From Arion vulgaris (Eukaryota; Mollusca; Gastropoda; Stylommatophora; Arionidae): a DNA stretch of 64,000 nucleotides. The notes below the pieces were generated by a model that was given only the letters and a program-made list of their open reading frames with translations, was not told where the DNA came from and did no database searches. Position numbers and translations under genes: made by a program. The stretch is taken from the NCBI GenBank assembly GCA_020796225.1, contig CM036762.1, positions 50,570,407-50,634,406 on the forward strand. Reading direction: 5' to 3'. This document shows positions 9,715 through 20,040 of this stretch, one piece after another; the first letter of the stretch is position 1; each line of letters starts with the position of its first letter.

Positions 9715-9939
9715 TTAACCCTTTAGCTGCTAAAGACGTATATATACGTTTTCCCATTCACTTCTAAAGACGCATTAACACGTCTGTTATTATCTCCCTC
9801 TGTGGGCTAAAGACGTATTAACACGTTATACAGTACCACTGTCACTGCTATAGGCGTACATTCACGTTTGTGACCTAGAAACAAAGAGTATCTATTTTTA
9901 GATCCGTCTTCGGAAAGTATGTAGCAGCGAAAGGGTTAA
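9715..9939. mobile_element. piggyBac-like MITE with TTAA target
   Basis: The element at 9719-9935 (217 bp) is flanked by TTAA on both sides. Terminal inverted repeats are CCCTTTAGCTGCTA and the complement of CCCTTTCGCTGCTACATAC. TTAA targets and CCCTT ends are the mark of piggyBac-type transposons. Inside, four copies of a short motif of the form AAAGACGTATTAACACGT repeat about every 45-50 bp. There is no transposase. One copy was seen. Confidence 0.85.
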
Positions 9940-10045
9940 GATTATACAATTTAATTGTATAGAGGCTGTGCAAGCAAATATAAGCAAATGCAAAACAAGT
10001 ACACACAAATTATCTTAACGATATTAGGGAAGACTGCAGTAGAAC

Positions 10046-10150
10046 TATGTAGCATTAGCGAAACACATTAAACACAAAGTAATATAGTTTTACAAAGTAC
10101 AAAAACAATATACAGCGATGGCTGGAAAAAAATGCCTTTATCAAGAAAAT
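10046..10150 (-). mobile_element. Penelope-like terminal repeat, degraded
   Basis: This is diverged from the 31.3-kb terminal repeat. It has GCGAAACACATTAAACACAA, TTTTACAAAGTACAAAAAC and GCCTTTATCAAG. The GTTTCGACC block is decayed to ATGGCTGG. Confidence 0.55.
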
Positions 10151-10189
10151 GATACAAAATAATTTAGGAAATTTAGAGTAAAAACTATG

Positions 10190-10335
10190 TAGCAAAGGTG
10201 AAACACGTAAAAACAAAGTAACTTCAGTTATCAGTTATATGAGGACTATCATCATAGCACTCCGGACATGTCCATAGGTGCTCCGATCTCCGCCTCAGTA
10301 AATCCAGCAGAGTCCAGCGACCCAACACGCCAGTT
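10190..10335 (-). mobile_element. LINE family e 3' end inside Penelope-like debris
   Basis: The minus-strand frame ends HRTGVLGRWTLLDLLRRR followed by SEHLWTCPECYDDSPHIT and a stop. This is the Cys-containing C-terminus of the LINE whose RNase H is at 9241. It ends in GATGATAGT, and similar 3' ends lie at 29639 and 53390. It sits within a Penelope-like remnant that resumes at about 10390. Confidence 0.7.
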
Positions 10336-10389
10336 CGATGTTGATTAATCAATCTCTTTGCATATTTAGTATGTCGTTCTTTTCGGGCT

Positions 10390-10490
10390 ACACCAATATT
10401 AATAAAACAAAGTAACTTCAGTTTGATAAAATACAAAAGTATCATACAGCGACATTTCAACCAAAAGGCCTTTAATAATAATAATAATTC
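10390..10490 (-). mobile_element. Penelope-like terminal repeat, degraded
   Basis: It carries AAAACAAAGTAACTTCAGT, ATAAAATACAAAAG, CAGCGACATTTCAACC and AAAAGGCCTTTA, a diverged version of the repeat at 31273. It ends in an AAT microsatellite. Confidence 0.6.
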
Positions 10491-10494
10491 CTCT

Positions 10495-10827
10495 CGTACC
10501 GTTATACGTTACATAGGGCCTGCAAGTAATTTCTCCATACCGCTCTATCCTGGGCAACTCGCTCAATCTCCTCCATGGAACTGAGACCGATATTTCCTGC
10601 CTCTCTCAGCAAAGTGCGCTTCAGGATCTCCTTAGGTCGACCTCTCTTTCTTGAACCATTTGCATCCCACTTCAATGCCTGCTTTGATATTCTTTGATCA
10701 TTTCTCCTCAAGGTGTGCCCAACATATATCCATCTTCTCTTTCTTATAACAGTTGTCACTAGTGGTTGACCAGACATGTCTCTGATTTCATCACTTCTCC
10801 TAAATTCGTTCCATTTTATATTCATTA
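10495..10827 (-). mobile_element. LINE fragment (family b): RT C-terminus
   Basis: A minus-strand ORF of 107 codons reads IKWNEFRRSDEIRDMSGQP, KRRWIYVGHTLRRND, QALKWDANGSRKRGRPKE and GLSSMEEIERVAQDRAVWR. The order W(I)GHTLRR, basic GSRKRGRPK, then AQDRxxWR is diagnostic of the C-terminal tail of non-LTR retrotransposon reverse transcriptases. Its start is only the truncation point. The frame is intact, so this is a comparatively young fragment. Two further copies are at 51449 and 58300. Confidence 0.85.
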
Positions 10828-10855
10828 TTTTTGAAAAAGGCCTTTACCAAGCAAA

Positions 10856-11116
10856 TACAGGGTGTTCAACTTAAAAGCAGCCTGTGAATGGAGCTAATCT
10901 GGCATATATGTATGGAAATGAAAGGTTCAGTTATGACGTAGTATAGGTCAAGGTTGTGTGATGGTGTGTAATTGTAGTGCGGGAAGGGACGATGAACACA
11001 TTTGACGAAGGACGAGCTAGTCAGAACCAGTTTAAATAGTAAATAGACGAGATGTAATGCGTACCTGGCAAATTTCTATTTATCACTGGGGCTGCTTTTA
11101 AGTTGAACACCCTGTA
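10856..11116. mobile_element. TA-target MITE, 257 bp, copy 1
   Basis: The element at 10858-11114 has perfect inverted ends CAGGGTGTTCAACTTAAAAG (continuing CAGCC) and is flanked by TA on both sides. A second 257-bp copy in opposite orientation lies at 14683-14939. TA target and CAGGGTGT-type ends suggest a Tc1/mariner-related non-autonomous element; the superfamily is inferred. It inserted between two inverted Penelope-like arms (AAAGGCCTTTACCAAGC on the left at 10836, GGTTGATAAGGC on the right at 11150). Confidence 0.9.
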
Positions 11117-11269
11117 TATCTGCATTTCTTCGCTTCTTGTGTATCCTTTGGTTGATAAGGCATTTGGGTCAAATTATCATAACGAAAACTGTACAAGAAA
11201 GTACTATCTTTGAAACATGTTGTCAGTTCTGATTTCAACCACACTACATATAAATGCAAAAAAAATTAC

Positions 11270-11404
11270 CTGAATATATGCTCTGTGATGTGCCGCAGCT
11301 ATGGCTGCTCGTGCATTGAACTGGCGAAAATTATTCTGAACACCCGATGATCCCACAGTTCGCCGTTCTTCGCCCAAATATCCGTCCGCCATAGCGCAAG
11401 TCAT
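11270..11404 (-). CDS. Candidate first coding exon (possible short dystrophin isoform)
   Basis: On the minus strand an ORF opens with ATG at 11404 (or ATGGCGG at 11392, the better initiation context). An in-frame TGA lies five codons upstream. It reads MADGYLGEERRTVGSSGVQN then NFRQFNARAAIAAAHHRAYI and Q, and ends at CAG|GTAATT, a good donor, in phase 0. The DNA is GC- and CpG-richer than its surroundings. The family is not recognised. The next supported exon on this strand is the dystrophin-like one at 2904, which begins in phase 0, so an in-frame join across an 8.4-kb intron is possible. A first exon of another gene or a chance ORF are alternatives. Confidence 0.35.
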
Positions 11405-11486
11405 GAAAGCTGGTCAATCGCAAATCATGAAAACTAGTCAGTCCTGGATAACTGCTCCAACGTTAGCAGTCTCCAGCACAAGTTTG

Positions 11487-11730
11487 GAGGGTCTCTATAG
11501 CAAAGTGGTTAAGACGTTTGCATGTTGTTCTGAAGGTTATGAATTCAAATCCGGGCCGAGTCGCATATGCAATTTTTTCATGAGATCCCTAGGAATGTTA
11601 CTGGAACTACCGAGTTCGTGCTCTGTGCAACGATCTCGGCATTTCTGTCGATATAGTCGGAGCCATATGGGGGCAAACCCGGTACAATATAGTCAATCCT
11701 TCGCCTTTAGACCATCTAGACAAGCTGGAT
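11487..11730 (+). mobile_element. SINE C
   Basis: The head is AGGGTCTCTATAGCAAAGTGG with B-box remnant ATTCAAATCC near 11545. It continues GAGATCCCTAGGAATG, CCGAGTTCGTGCT, CCATATGGG and CCGGTACAATATAGTC. It is degraded relative to 7548. It begins about 85 bp upstream of the candidate exon at 11404. Confidence 0.8.
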
Positions 11731-11739
11731 ATTACTAAG

Positions 11740-12035
11740 TTCTGAGAAAACAACCGTCATTGTGGAGTTTCATAGCTGTAAATTGACATCTATTAGACAC
11801 ATGTTACCGCAACTGAACTCTGATCTAGTATACGTTTAAAAACACAAATTTCTAATCAAATAGTGATTAAATATCCACAAAGTAATAATATGAAGGAAGA
11901 TCTGAACAGCTGAGTTATTTGTTGTAACTTGCTTCTTGTTCTCTGTCATCTGTCTGTTAGTGACAACAGAACCTACTCTTCTATAACAATAAATCAAGGC
12001 TATATCAGAGATTTGTAGTTAGTTAACACAGCGTA
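11740..12035. other. Unassigned AT-rich DNA
   Basis: Nothing recognised between SINE C and the 60-bp array. Confidence 0.45.
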
Positions 12036-12800
12036 AGTCGTTGATACCAAAACGTATTCATGTGTAGATTTTTGTGTGTCATTTGTTTCGTTAGCACACG
12101 TCGTTCATAATAAACGCATTCACGTTTACAGTTTTGTACTAAAGGTCACATACGTCTGCCATACTAACTAAACGTTAATATTTCTTGCACTATTCGGCAT
12201 ACGTCTGCCATACTAACTAAACGTATTCACGTATATATTTCTTGCATTATTTGTCAGCATACGTCGCTCATACTAACTAAACGTATTCACGTATATATTT
12301 CTTGCATTATTTGTCAGCATACGTCGCTCATACGAACTAAATGCATTCTTGTTAATATTTCTTGCACCTCATATCGGCACACGTCTGCCATACTAACTAA
12401 ACGTATTCACGTATATATTTCTTGCATTATTTGTCAGCATACGTCGCTCATACGAACTAAATGCATTCTTGTTAATATTTCTTGCACCTCATATCGGCAC
12501 ACGTCTGCCATACTAACTAAACGTATTCACGTATATATTTCTTGCATTATTTGCCGGCACACGTCACTTACACTAAACGTATTCACATATATATATTTCT
12601 TGCACCACATATCAACACACGTTGATCGCACTAATTCATGTTTATAACTTTTGTATCATAGATCAGCACACGTCGCTTACACTAAACGTATTCACGTATA
12701 CATATATATATTTCTTGCATCATTTGTCGACACACGTCGCTCATATCAATACATATTTCGTGCATCATATGTCAGCACATCTCGCTTATACTAAACGTAC
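12036..12800. repeat. Minisatellite, 60-bp unit with 120-bp dimers
   Basis: Copies carry CATACGTCGCTCATACTAAC, then TAAACGTATTCACGTATATA and TTTCTTGCA. The blocks 12301-12420 and 12421-12540 are identical, so two 60-bp variants alternate as a 120-bp higher-order unit. Ends of the array are degraded. Confidence 0.92.
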
Positions 12801-12844
12801 TCACGTGTATACTTTAACCACTGCCCTCCCAAAGCACACATAAA

Positions 12845-13452
12845 CTAAACACATACAAAGTAGAAACATACTTTCGTATTAAATAAGAGAAAGTATTCCC
12901 TCCGATGGGAACCTGCTAATTGTTCTTCAGTTCGATTATTTCAATATTTGCATCCTTTGAACACACGAGTTCGGTTTTTGTTAACAAATATAATTTCAAC
13001 ACGTGAGTCACGCCAATCTGAAATCGATCGATTCAACAAGCAGTTGTGCCCAATCCCATGCAGCATTCTATTACCGGGGGTACCAGGTTAGCTCTCTGTC
13101 ATTCAGATATAATGAACGAGGTCATTAAGTGCTCATTACGGAGGCATATACTATGTCCATTTCCCCACATTAATATCAGCTTCGGACGTGACAAACGGCT
13201 ATTCAAATAGACGATATTTTTCAATAATAATAATTGTATCCCACCGAACAAGACAAAAAATAGTCTGCTTTAAAAACAGACATATACAATGCTACATTAC
13301 TATTGTAGGCGTATTCCCCAAGGACTATTAAAAGTCAGTAAAGCGCGAGCAACGAGTATGCTCATTTACATCAGAACAAGTCAATGAATGGTCGTGACAG
13401 AATCCACTTAATGCAGCTTTCTAGTATTTGTCTTGTTGACATCACAAACTGA
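12845..13452. other. Unassigned DNA
   Basis: Apparently single-copy sequence. No gene, exon or repeat seen. Confidence 0.45.
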
Positions 13453-13466
13453 CCTTTTTTTTTCCC

Positions 13467-13984
13467 GCCCGAGTGGTTATCGGGGGTCCAAATTTGGGGT
13501 GTAAAGAATAGGACCATTGTTACCTGCCACGCATGTCGTAAGAGGCGGCTAAGGAGGTTTGGCTGAAATCGGATGCATGTGTCCGCTAGGGCATGCTAAC
13601 CCGAAACAAATCTTGCGGAAAACGGATGCACCAGGCAGTAAGGCGCATAACATGGTACAACGACCCCTCACAATGAGGAATGGGATAACGGATTCTACGG
13701 TTGCCAATCTGCCTCGGAGATTTAGCCACGCAGTAAAAATGTCAGACCTACCATTACGAGGGTGGCCAAAACTTACTGCGGGAAGAGGTCTGCACAAACT
13801 GGGAAGCAGAAATCATAGGAATTATATCCTACATAACTGTCCCCAGTATGCAGACTTGAGAAGAAAGAGGTGGCCCACTTACAATAGCGTCCAGACAAAC
13901 TGTATGACGTGGCTGATAATCTGAGGCAGACGGCTGCCTTTATTAGAGAATCCGAAATCCCAATCTAGTGAGAACGCAGAAGAC
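13467..13984 (+). mobile_element. SINE A-prime: SINE head fused to a LINE 3' end
   Basis: The first 120 bases are the SINE A head and core (GCATGTCGTAAGAGGCGG at 13530). The remainder is different and in frame encodes a LINE C-terminus: NHRNYILHNCPQYADLRRKR then WPTYNSVQ and, after a frameshift, the DNLRQTAAFI region. This matches the tail that follows RNase H in Jockey/I-type elements. A T-rich TSD of the form CTTTTTTTCCC lies at about 13454-13466 and 13985-13997. A second copy is at 57495, and a headless piece at 34081. Confidence 0.8.
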
Positions 13985-14154
13985 TTCTTTTTTTCCCATC
14001 ATAGTTTTTATAGGCAGCGTTGTTTTCGACTGTATTTTGTAATTTGTTTTGGTGGGTATCCTGTAACGCTTGCTTGATAAAACTTTTCTGTTGAAGCGTC
14101 AATATTGTACAACTACTTTATTATGTATTTTAACCTTTCATCGTGTGCATTTTT

Positions 14155-14455
14155 GGGGCAGACGATCAGGCAATCATATCAGCAACAGAGGAACAGCTAC
14201 AACAGCACATTAACAAACTCCAGTTAACATTAATGTATACAATATAAGAATAAACATCGACAAAACTGAAGTAATGACATTCGCTAGAGATGAAAGCACT
14301 ACCAATATCTCCATTGACAATTGCCCATTAAAACAAGTGAAGGACTTTACATACCCAGAGAGCATTTTTTTCAGAAACAGTAGAATTAACTAACGAAATC
14401 TAACATAGATACAATAAAGCAAATCAAATCATAGCACAAATGGCGCCAATTTTGA
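14155..14455 (+). mobile_element. LINE fragment (family i): RT palm with ADD box
   Basis: The plus-strand frame reads ADDQAIISATEEQLQQHINK then LQLTLMYTI, INIDKTEVMTFARDEST, and SIDNCPLKQVKDFTYPES. The A-D-D motif followed by the INxxKTE block is the reverse transcriptase active-site region (motifs C and D). The upstream motifs are missing and stops follow, so it is a dead fragment. A Penelope-like repeat begins at 14478. Confidence 0.82.
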
Positions 14456-14477
14456 AATGCAAACATGTTACCATGAA

Positions 14478-14582
14478 CATTGGCGAAACACATAAAAACA
14501 AAGTACTGTAGTTTTACAAAATACAAAAACAATACACAGCAACGTTTCGACCAAAAGGCCTTTATCGAGCAAAGGATAGAAG
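14478..14582 (-). mobile_element. Penelope-like terminal repeat
   Basis: It contains AAACACATAAAAACAAAGTA, TTTTACAAAATACAAAAAC, CAGCAACGTTTCGACC and AAAAGGCCTTTATCGAGC. On the minus strand it forms the hairpin-GAAACGTTGCTG module discussed for 31273. A 24-base near-perfect palindrome (11-bp arms GAGAAGTGAAA) follows at 14582-14605. Confidence 0.7.
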
Positions 14583-14680
14583 AGAAGTGAAAAATTTCAC
14601 TTCTCACACAGCACACAACATGTAGAATCAAATAATAAGTTCCAGTTCCTTCCTAAAATGAAAATTTACAGATTACAATC

Positions 14681-14941
14681 TACAGGGTGTTCAACTTAAA
14701 AACAGCCCCAGTGATAAATAGAAAATTGCCAGGTACGCATTGCATCTCGTCTATTTACTATTTAAACCGGTTCTTACTAGCTTGTCCTACGTCACATTTG
14801 TTCATCGACCCTTCCGCACTACAATTACACACCATCACACAACCTTGACCTATACTACGTCATAACTGAACCTTCTCATTTCCATACATATATGCCAGAT
14901 TAGCTCCATTCACAGGCTGCTTTTAAGTTGAACACCCTGTA
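14681..14941. mobile_element. TA-target MITE, 257 bp, copy 2 (inverted)
   Basis: The element at 14683-14939 is flanked by TA. It is the same length as the copy at 10858 and lies in the opposite orientation. The left inverted end has one change (AAAAACAGCC). With copy 1 it forms a 257-bp inverted repeat separated by about 3.6 kb. Confidence 0.9.
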
Positions 14942-14944
14942 CAA

Positions 14945-15058
14945 TGTGCTGGCACAACGTACAATCGCTCTTAGGCTAGGATCACATACAGATCACAAAG
15001 AATGGTTAATAAGTAGGTCATATGGAGTGTTCGAAGAAGTATGTCCTCACTACTAGCC
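14945..15058 (+). mobile_element. SINE B 3' fragment
   Basis: GTGCTGGCACAACGTACAAT, CGCTCTTAGGCTAGGATCAC and ATGGAGTGTTCGAAGAAG match the 3' halves of SINE B at 23562 and 41945. The 5' half is missing. The 78-bp satellite begins shortly after its tail. Confidence 0.8.
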
Positions 15059-15079
15059 CTACAACACAACACTACATTC

Positions 15080-18000
15080 AAAACTACATGGCACCAGAGA
15101 TATGCTCTAGACAACAGTCGACGTCATCATAAGAACGTGTCTGACGGTATAATCATCAAAACTACATGGCACCAGAGATGAGTTCCAGACAGTCGACTTC
15201 ATCTAAAGAAAGCGTCTGACGGTATATCAAAACTACATGGCACAAGAGTTGAGTTTCAGACAACAGTCGACTTCATCATAAGAACGCGTCTGACGGTATA
15301 ATCATCAAAACTACATGGCACCAGAGTTGAGTTCCAGACAATAGTCGACTTCATCATAAGAACGCATCTGACGGTATAATCATCAAAACTACACGACACC
15401 AGAGTTGAGCTCTAGACAACAGTCGACTTCATCATAAGAAAGCGTCTAACGGTATAATCATCAAAACTACAAGGCACCAGAGATGAGCTCCAGACAACAG
15501 TCGACTTTATCATAAGAAAGCATCTGACGGTATAATCATCAAAAATACCGGCACCAGAGATGAGCTCCAGACAACAGTCGACTTCATCATAAGAAAGCGT
15601 CTAACGGTATAATCATCAAAACTACACGGCACCAGAGATGAGCTCCAGACAACAGTCGACTTCATCATAAGAACACGTCTAACGGTATAATCATCAAAAC
15701 TACACGGCACCAGAGATGAGCTCCAGACAACAGTCGACTTCATCATAAGAACGCATCTGACGGTATAATCATCAAAACTACATGGCACCAGAGATGAGCT
15801 CTAGACAACAGTCGACTTCATCATAGGAACGCATCTGACGTATAATCATCAAAACTACATGGCACCAGAGATGAGCTCTAGACAACAGTCGACTTCATCA
15901 TAGAACGCATTGACGGATAATCATCAAAACTCATGGACAGAATGAGTCTAGACAAAGTCGACTTCATCATAAGAGGCATCTGACGGATAATCATCAAAAC
16001 TACATGGCACCAGAGATGAGCTCTAGACAACAGTCGACTTCATCATAGAAAGCATCTGACGGTATAATCATCAAACTACACGGCACCAGAGATGAGCCCA
16101 GACAACAGTCGACTTCATCATGAAAGCATCTGAAGGTATAACTATCAAACTACACGGCACCAGAGATGAGCTCCAGACAACAGTCGACTATCATAAGAAC
16201 ATCTGACGGTATAATATCAAACTACATGGCATAGAGATGAGCTCAGACACAGTCGACTTCATCATAAGAACACGTCTAACGGTATAATCATCAAAACTAA
16301 TGGCACTAGAGATGAGCTCCAGACAAAGTGACTTCATCATAAGAACACGTCTAACGGTATAATCATCAAAGCTACATGGCATAGAGATGAGCTCCAGACA
16401 ACAGTCGACTTCATCATAAGAACACATCTGACGGTATAATCATCAAAAACTAATGGCACTAGAGATGAGCTCCAGACAACAGTCGACTTCATCATAAGAA
16501 AGCATCTGACGGTATAATCATCAAAACTACACGGCACCAGAGATGAGCTCAAGACAACAGTCGACTTCATCATAAGAACACATCTGACGGTATAATCATC
16601 AAAACTACATGGCACTAGAGATGAGCTCAGACAACGTCGACTTCTCATAAGAAAGCATCTGACGGTATAATCATCAAAACTATTGGCACCAGAGATGAGC
16701 TCCAGACAACAGTCGACTTCATCATAAGAACACATCTGACGGTATAATCATCAAAACTACATGGCACTAGAGATGAGCTTCAGACAACAGTCGACTTCAT
16801 CATAAGAACACATCTGACGGTATAATCATCAAAACTACATGGCACTAGAGATGAGCTCCAGACAACAGTCGACTTCATCATAAGAACGTCAACGGTATAA
16901 TCATCAAACTATCATGGCACAGAGATGAGCTCCAGACACAGTCGACTTATTAAGAACACGTCTAACGGTATAATCATCAAAACTACATGGCCAGAGATGA
17001 GCTCAGACAACAGTCGCTTCATCTAAGAACACGTCTAACGGTATAATCATCAAAACTACATGGCACTAGAGATGAGATCCAGACAACAGTCGACTTCATC
17101 ATAAGAACACATCTGACGGTATAATCATCAAAACTACATGGCACTGAGATGAGCTCAGACAACATCGACTTCATCATAAGAAAGCATCTGACGGTATAAT
17201 CATCAAAACTACACGGCACCAGAGATGAGCTCCAGACAACAGTCGACTTCATCATAAGAACACATCTGACGGTATAATCATCAAAACTACATGGCACTAG
17301 AGATGAGCTCCAGACAACAGTCGACTTCATCATAAGAACACATCTGACGGTATAATCATCAAAACTACATGGCACTAGAGATGAGCTCAGACAACAGTCG
17401 ACTTCATCATAAGAACACGTCTAACGGTATAATCATCAAAACTACATGGCACTAGAGATGAGCTCCAGACAACAGTCGACTTCATCATAAGAACACGTCT
17501 AACGGTATAATCATCAAAACTACATGGCACTAGAGATGAGCTCCAGACAACAGTCGACTTCATCATAAGAACACGTCTAACGGTATAATCATCAAAACTA
17601 CATGGCACTAGAGATGAGCTCCAGACAACAGTCGACTTCATCATAAGAACACATCTGACGGTATAATCATCAAAACTACATGGCACTAGAGATGAGCTCC
17701 AGACAACAGTCGACTTCATCATAAGAAAGCATCTGACGGTATAATCATCAAAACTACACGGCACCAGAGATGAGCTCCAGACAACAGTCGACTTCATCAT
17801 AAGAACACATCTGACGGTATAATCATCAAAACTACATGGCACTAGAGATGAGCTCCAGACAACAGTCGACTTCATCATAAGAAAGCATCTGACGGTATAA
17901 TCATCAAAACTACACGGCACCAGAGATGAGCTCCAGACAACAGTCGACTTCATCATAAGAACACATCTGACGGTATAATCATCAAAACTACATGGCACTA

Positions 18001-19318
18001 GAGATGAGCTCCAGACAACAGTCGACTTCATCATAAGAACACGTCTAACGGTATAATCATCAAAACTACATGGCACTAGAGATGAGCTTCAGACAACAGT
18101 CGACTTCATCATAAGAACACATCTGACGGTATAATCATCAAAACTACATGGCACTAGAGATGAGCTCCAGACAACAGTCGACTTCATCATAAGAACACAT
18201 CTGACGGTATAATCATCAAAACTACATGGCACTAGAGATGAGCTCCAGACAACAGTCGACTTCATCATAAGAAAGCATCTGACGGTATAATCATCAAAAC
18301 TACACGGCACCAGAGATGAGCTCCAGACAACAGTCGACTTCATCATAAGAACACATCTGACGGTATAATCATCAAAACTACATGGCACTAGAGATGAGCT
18401 CCAGACAACAGTCGACTTCATCATAAGAACACATCTGACGGTATAATCATCAAAACTACATGGCACTAGAGATGAGCTCCAGACAACAGTCGACTTCATC
18501 ATAAGAACACGTCTAACGGTATAATCATCAAAACTACATGGCACTAGAGATGAGCTCCAGACAACAGTCGACTTCATCATAAGAACACGTCTAACGGTAT
18601 AATCATCAAAACTACATGGCACTAGAGATGAGCTCCAGACAACAGTCGACTTCATCATAAGAACACGTCTAACGGTATAATCATCAAAACTACATGGCAC
18701 TAGAGATGAGCTCCAGACAACAGTCGACTTCATCATAAGAACACATCTGACGGTATAATCATCAAAACTACATGGCACTAGAGATGAGCTCCAGACAACA
18801 GTCGACTTCATCATAAGAAAGCATCTGACGGTATAATCATCAAAACTACACGGCACCAGAGATGAGCTCCAGACAACAGTCGACTTCATCATAAGAACAC
18901 ATCTGACGGTATAATCATCAAAACTACATGGCACTAGAGATGAGCTCCAGACAACAGTCGACTTCATCATAAGAAAGCATCTGACGGTATAATCATCAAA
19001 ACTACACGGCACCAGAGATGAGCTCCAGACAACAGTCGACTTCATCATAAGAACACATCTGACGGTATAATCATCAAAACTACATGGCACTAGAGATGAG
19101 CTCCAGACAACAGTCGACTTCATCATAAGAACACGTCTAACGGTATAATCATCAAAACTACATGGCACTAGAGATGAGCTTCAGACAACAGTCGACTTCA
19201 TCATAAGAACACATCTGACGGTATAATCATCAAAACTACATGGCACTAGAGATGAGCTCCAGACAACAGTCGACTTCATCATAAGAACACATCTGACGGT
19301 ATAATCATCAAAACTACA
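15080..19318. repeat. Satellite array, 78-bp unit (about 54 copies)
   Basis: The unit runs GATGAGCTCCAGACAACAGT, CGACTTCATCATAAGAAC, CTGACGGTATAATCATC and AAAACTACATGGCACTAGA. Unit variants (CACATCTGAC, CACGTCTAAC, AGCATCTGAC) occur in a fixed order that repeats every 14 units: the diagnostic GAGCTTCAG variant recurs exactly 1,092 bp apart (18085 and 19177). From about 15840 to 17040 units carry many small deletions, unlike the clean right side. Because 78 is divisible by 3, long open frames up to 359 codons arise on the minus strand; they are not genes. Confidence 0.97.
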
Positions 19319-19322
19319 TGAC

Positions 19323-19390
19323 CGTAAGAAGAAGAAGAAGAAGAAAAAGAAGAAGAAAAAGAAGAAGAAAAAGAAGAAGAAGAAGAAACT
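19323..19390. repeat. AAG microsatellite
   Basis: Runs of AAG and AAAAAG directly abut the satellite's last partial unit (ending CATGACCGT). Confidence 0.95.
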
Positions 19391-19742
19391 TGAAAACACT
19401 GGAAAGGAAGTTTTAAATAAAAGAATATAATCAAATGTAATGAAAGAAAACACACCAGACATAGAATGTCGTAAAGAGAGTGGATAGAGACAGAACAGAG
19501 AAGAAGGATGTAACTAAAACATTCAGAACTTGGATATAAAAACACAGATTAAAACACTAAGTCGAGTGAGCGAGGAGATAAGATGGTGAGCAGAGACAAA
19601 AAGAAATATCAGAGTAGGAATCAGTAATCTGGTATTAGAAAGGTTAACTTCAGAATAAGAAATGGATTTAACTTCATAAATAGAGGAGTCAGTCAGATCG
19701 GTTCAGAGTCAGGGTTAATAAAAAAAAAAAATAAAATAATGG
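19391..19742. other. Purine-rich DNA
   Basis: The plus strand is dominated by A and G. No gene recognised. Confidence 0.5.
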
Positions 19743-19922
19743 GTGATAATCAGTGGCGGCTCGTGATCATTTTTGTTGGTGGGGCTAGACAAAAATTTTC
19801 GGAAAAATCACGGTTTTGTGTTGTTATATTTTAACTAATAAAGTAATATATGCACGTTACATATTATTTTGGTGGGGCCCGGTCCCACTGGCCCTTAATG
19901 ACCAGACGCCACTGGTGATAAT
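19743..19922. mobile_element. hAT-type MITE (family 2), 164 bp with perfect 8-bp TSD
   Basis: The element at 19751-19914 starts CAGTGGCGGCTCGTGATC and ends CCAGACGCCACTG. Direct repeats GTGATAAT flank it at 19743-19750 and 19915-19922. Copies are at 33479 and 43255. It is non-autonomous with an AT-rich middle. Confidence 0.92.
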
Positions 19923-20040
19923 GATATGCCGATAGCGATGTTCATAATACTATGCTCTAATGACAACGTACCGTAGAGATTACGGGTTTGATGCCAGCTA
20001 GGATTTTAAAAACTCACAATACAACTGTCGCTACGGCATG

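Noticed and set aside
18089..19168. A 359-codon open reading frame on the minus strand (and similar ones at 17019-18076).
   Set aside because: It is the 78-bp satellite read through; 78 is divisible by 3, units are near identical and there is no codon-level constraint.
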